Source of the DNA: Kiritimatiellia bacterium
GTDB taxonomy: Bacteria; Verrucomicrobiota; Kiritimatiellia; RFP12; UBA3636
DNA: 7,392 nt
Assembly: GCA_017413145.1 (NCBI GenBank)
Contig: JAFPUX010000116.1
Span: forward strand, 1 to 7,392
Direction of reading: 5' to 3'
Position numbers and translations under genes: made by a program. The notes beneath the pieces were generated by a model that had not been told where the DNA came from, searched no databases, and saw only the letters and a program-made list of their open reading frames with translations. Each line of letters begins with the position of its first letter. The first letter of the stretch is position 1. Positions 5,513-7,392 of the stretch are shown piece by piece.

Positions 5513-5529
5513 TCTCACCTCTCACCTCC
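5513..5529 (+). repeat. Pyrimidine-rich CTCACCT tandem tract in the rhaD downstream spacer
   Basis: CTCACCT occurs twice in tandem (5514-5520, 5521-5527) in an almost purine-free tract that continues as CCGCCTTTCACCTT. It lies in the 62-bp spacer between rhaD and the fusion gene, about 30 bases before the start codon. No promoter or terminator is evident in this spacer, so the two genes are probably cotranscribed. Confidence 0.4.
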
Positions 5530-5557
5530 CGCCTTTCACCTTCCGAAAGACCCTCCC

Positions 5558-7392
5558 ATGGCCGACAAAGACATCAAAAACCTCTCCCACACCACCGGCG
5601 GCACGCCCGAAGAAATCGAGCAGCTCAAGGAATGGTGGAACGCCCACGGCAACGCCGTCACGATCGTGCTGTGCGTCGTCCTCGCCGTCGTGCTCGGCTC
5701 CCGCTGGATCCGCTCGCACCGCGAAAACAACGCGGCGCAGGCGCTGGCGGCGCTGCAGCAGGCGCGCGACGTGCCCGCGCTCGAATCCTTGATCCACGAG
5801 AACCGCTCCTCCGGCGTCACCGATTTCGCGCGCCTGCGCCTCGCCGCGATGCACGACGCGGCCGGCGAATGGGAGCAGGCCGCGGACGCCTACCGCGGCT
5901 TCCTCGACGCCGCTCCGCAGCACTTCCTCGCCGACGTGGCGGCCTTCGGCCTCGCGCACTGCGACGAGGCGCTCGGCCGCGTCGCCGAAGCGGCCGAGGC
6001 GTTCCGCAAGTTCCACGAAACGGATTTCCCGAATTCCGCCCTCGCGCCCGACGCCCGCATCGCGCAGGCCCGCTGCCTGATCCTCACGGGCACCGACGAA
6101 GGCAAGCGCGAAGGCAAGGCACTCCTCGACCTGTTCCTCACCGAGTACCCCGGGACCCCGTGGGCCTCGCAGGCCGACGAAGTCATCCGCGCCAAGGACC
6201 GCCTGTCCGTTCCCGCCCCCGCCGGCCAGATCGACTTGAGCGCGCTCCTGCGGCCTTCCGAGCCCGCGCCCGATGCGGCGCCCGAAGCGCCCGCCGCCGA
6301 GCCCGCCGCCGAGCCCGCGCCCGAAACTCCCGCCGCCGAAGCGCCCGCCGCCGAAGCCCCCCTCGCGGTCCGCATCGACGGCGCGGAGCCGATCACGGTC
6401 GCCGAGCTCGACGAAATGACCGACGGCATCTTCCGCCAGTACGCCCGCCAGATTCCGCCGGAGATGGCGGACCGCGCCCGCGCCGACATCCGCCGCCGCG
6501 CGATGCAGAACCTGATCGACCAGCGCATCCTCTGCGCCGAAGCCGCCAAACAGGGCCTGACGCTCGACCCCGCCGAAAAGCTCGCCGCGCTCGCCGAAAT
6601 GACCGGCGGCATCACGAACGTCGAAACCGCCGCCCTCGTCTCCGGCACCACGCCCGAGAAGTTCGACAAGATGTTCTCCGAGTCGCTGCTCGCCAGCAAG
6701 CTCGTCTCCCTCCAGACCAACGGCATCGCCGAGCCGACCGACGAAGCGGCGAAGGCCCGCTTCGACGAGATCGTCAAGGAGCACCCCGAGGCCGCGCACA
6801 TGCCCGACCAGGTCACCGCCGCGCACATCCTCGTGATGGCCGAAAAGGACAAGGTCACGCCCGAGGAGGACGCCGCCGCGCTCGCCAAGATCAACTCCAT
6901 CCGCGAGCGCGCGCTCGCCGGCGAGGACTTCGGCGCGCTCGCCGGCGAGTTCTCCGAAGACCCCGGCTCCAAGGACAAGGGCGGCGAATACACGTTCGGC
7001 CGCGGCCGCATGGTCCCCGAATTCGAGAAGGCCGCCTTCGAGCAGGAGATCGGCGTCGTCGGCGAACCCGTCCGCACGAGCTACGGCTACCACATCCTCA
7101 AGGTCTCCCAACGCACGCTCGAGCACGACGTCACGTTCGAGGAAGTCGCCGACACGATCAAGGAGGGCATGCGCCGCGAGGCCGTCGCCGAAAAGGTCCA
7201 GTCCTACGTGAAGGGCCTCCGCGACGCCGCGAAGGTCGAAATCGTCGAGCGCGCGGTCGTCTCCGAGCCGATCGCCGTCCCCGTTCCGCCGCCCGCGCCC
7301 GAAGCGCCGGCCGCGGAAACTCCCGCCGCGGAACCCGCCGCGCCCGAAACGCCGGCCGCGGAAACCCCCGCCGCGGAACCCGCCGCGCCCGA
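5558..7392 (+). CDS. Membrane-anchored YfgM-like/PpiD-like fusion with parvulin PPIase domain (cut by right edge)
   Basis: The frame is open from ATG 5558 to the window end (611 residues, no stop). Residues 18-52 (EEIEQLKEWWNAHGNAVT, then a hydrophobic span at ~33-49, then RWIRSHREN) match the N terminus of YfgM-type TPR proteins, giving a cytosolic tail, one span and a periplasmic body. Residues ~55-212 are helical TPR-like hairpins (AGEWEQAADAYRGFLDAAP, 102-120; VAEAAEAFRKFHE, 142-154). A Pro/Ala/Glu linker occupies ~233-268. Residues ~269-410 look like a SurA/PpiD-type chaperone region (ITVAELDEM, MQNLIDQRILCAEAAKQGL). Residues ~417-518 are a parvulin domain: AAHILV (His423), GEDFGALAGEFSEDPGSKDK, GGEYTFGRGRMVPEFEKAAF and SYGYHILKV (His512), with the core histidines kept. 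A repetitive tail starts at ~570. The likely role is folding of exported proteins at the translocon, inferred from E. coli YfgM-PpiD-SecYEG. No Shine-Dalgarno is seen. A plain PpiC-family lipoprotein is excluded by the N-terminal anchor and TPR part. Confidence 0.88.
   Translation, partial: MADKDIKNLSHTTGGTPEEIEQLKEWWNAHGNAVTIVLCVVLAVVLGSRWIRSHRENNAAQALAALQQARDVPALESLIHENRSSGVTDFARLRLAAMHDAAGEWEQAADAYRGFLDAAPQHFLADVAAFGLAHCDEALGRVAEAAEAFRKFHETDFPNSALAPDARIAQARCLILTGTDEGKREGKALLDLFLTEYPGTPWASQADEVIRAKDRLSVPAPAGQIDLSALLRPSEPAPDAAPEAPAAEPAAEPAPETPAAEAPAAEAPLAVRIDGAEPITVAELDEMTDGIFRQYARQIPPEMADRARADIRRRAMQNLIDQRILCAEAAKQGLTLDPAEKLAALAEMTGGITNVETAALVSGTTPEKFDKMFSESLLASKLVSLQTNGIAEPTDEAAKARFDEIVKEHPEAAHMPDQVTAAHILVMAEKDKVTPEEDAAALAKINSIRERALAGEDFGALAGEFSEDPGSKDKGGEYTFGRGRMVPEFEKAAFEQEIGVVGEPVRTSYGYHILKVSQRTLEHDVTFEEVADTIKEGMRREAVAEKVQSYVKGLRDAAKVEIVERAVVSEPIAVPVPPPAPEAPAAETPAAEPAAPETPAAETPAAEPAAP
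7295..7392 (+). repeat. 45-bp tandem repeat coding for the Pro/Ala/Glu tail
   Basis: Copies at 7295-7339 and 7340-7384 are nearly identical, and a third begins at 7385 and is cut by the window edge. Each encodes 15 residues of the type PAAETPAAEPAAPET. The tail follows the parvulin domain, and the total copy number cannot be seen here. Confidence 0.85.

Noticed and set aside
5522..7126. A 534-codon minus-strand frame opposite the YfgM/PpiD-like fusion gene
   Set aside because: It is Gly/Val/Leu/Asp-rich with no motif, and the plus strand carries a complete parvulin domain over the same bases.

Overview
This 7.4-kb window comes from a very GC-rich bacterium. It carries six protein genes, two of them cut by the window edges, in two divergent groups that meet near position 4590. 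I think a member of the PVC superphylum (Verrucomicrobiota/Kiritimatiellota/Planctomycetota-like) is most likely. The reasons are the strong GC bias, a secreted protein whose N-terminal half resembles uncharacterised PVC secreted proteins as I remember them, Pro/Ala/Glu-rich linkers, GC-rich palindromic repeats, and starts that mostly lack Shine-Dalgarno sequences. This is inference; there is no rRNA or marker phylogeny here.

Left group, minus strand, read from right to left: secY (the protein-conducting channel), a 276-residue secreted protein of unknown function, a strong rho-independent terminator, then a second unit with its own extended -10 promoter. That second unit encodes a secreted alpha/beta hydrolase with a long repeat-filled linker and a C-terminal domain that looks like the periplasmic part of ExbD/TolR. 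Eight bases further on, the recN start (DNA double-strand-break repair ATPase) runs off the left edge.

Right group, plus strand: rhaD (rhamnulose-1-phosphate aldolase, L-rhamnose catabolism), then a 62-bp gap, then a large membrane-anchored periplasmic protein that runs off the right edge. This last protein joins an N-terminal YfgM-like segment (short cytosolic tail, one membrane span, TPR-like helices) to a SurA/PpiD-type chaperone region and a parvulin peptidyl-prolyl isomerase domain. In Escherichia coli YfgM and PpiD are separate proteins that bind each other and the SecYEG translocon. A natural fusion of the two, 1.1 kb from the secY start, is the most interesting feature of the window.

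The 215-bp region between secY and rhaD holds two back-to-back promoters, both with a TGnTAGAAT extended -10 element, and a strong hairpin in the secY leader. Several short repeat families are present: GC-rich palindromes and 48-bp tandem repeats kept in frame inside the hydrolase linker, 8-bp and 15-bp repeats in front of the secreted protein gene, and 45-bp repeats coding for the tail of the fusion protein. No tRNA, rRNA, CRISPR array, transposase or phage gene was seen. No stretch longer than 300 bases lacks a gene.
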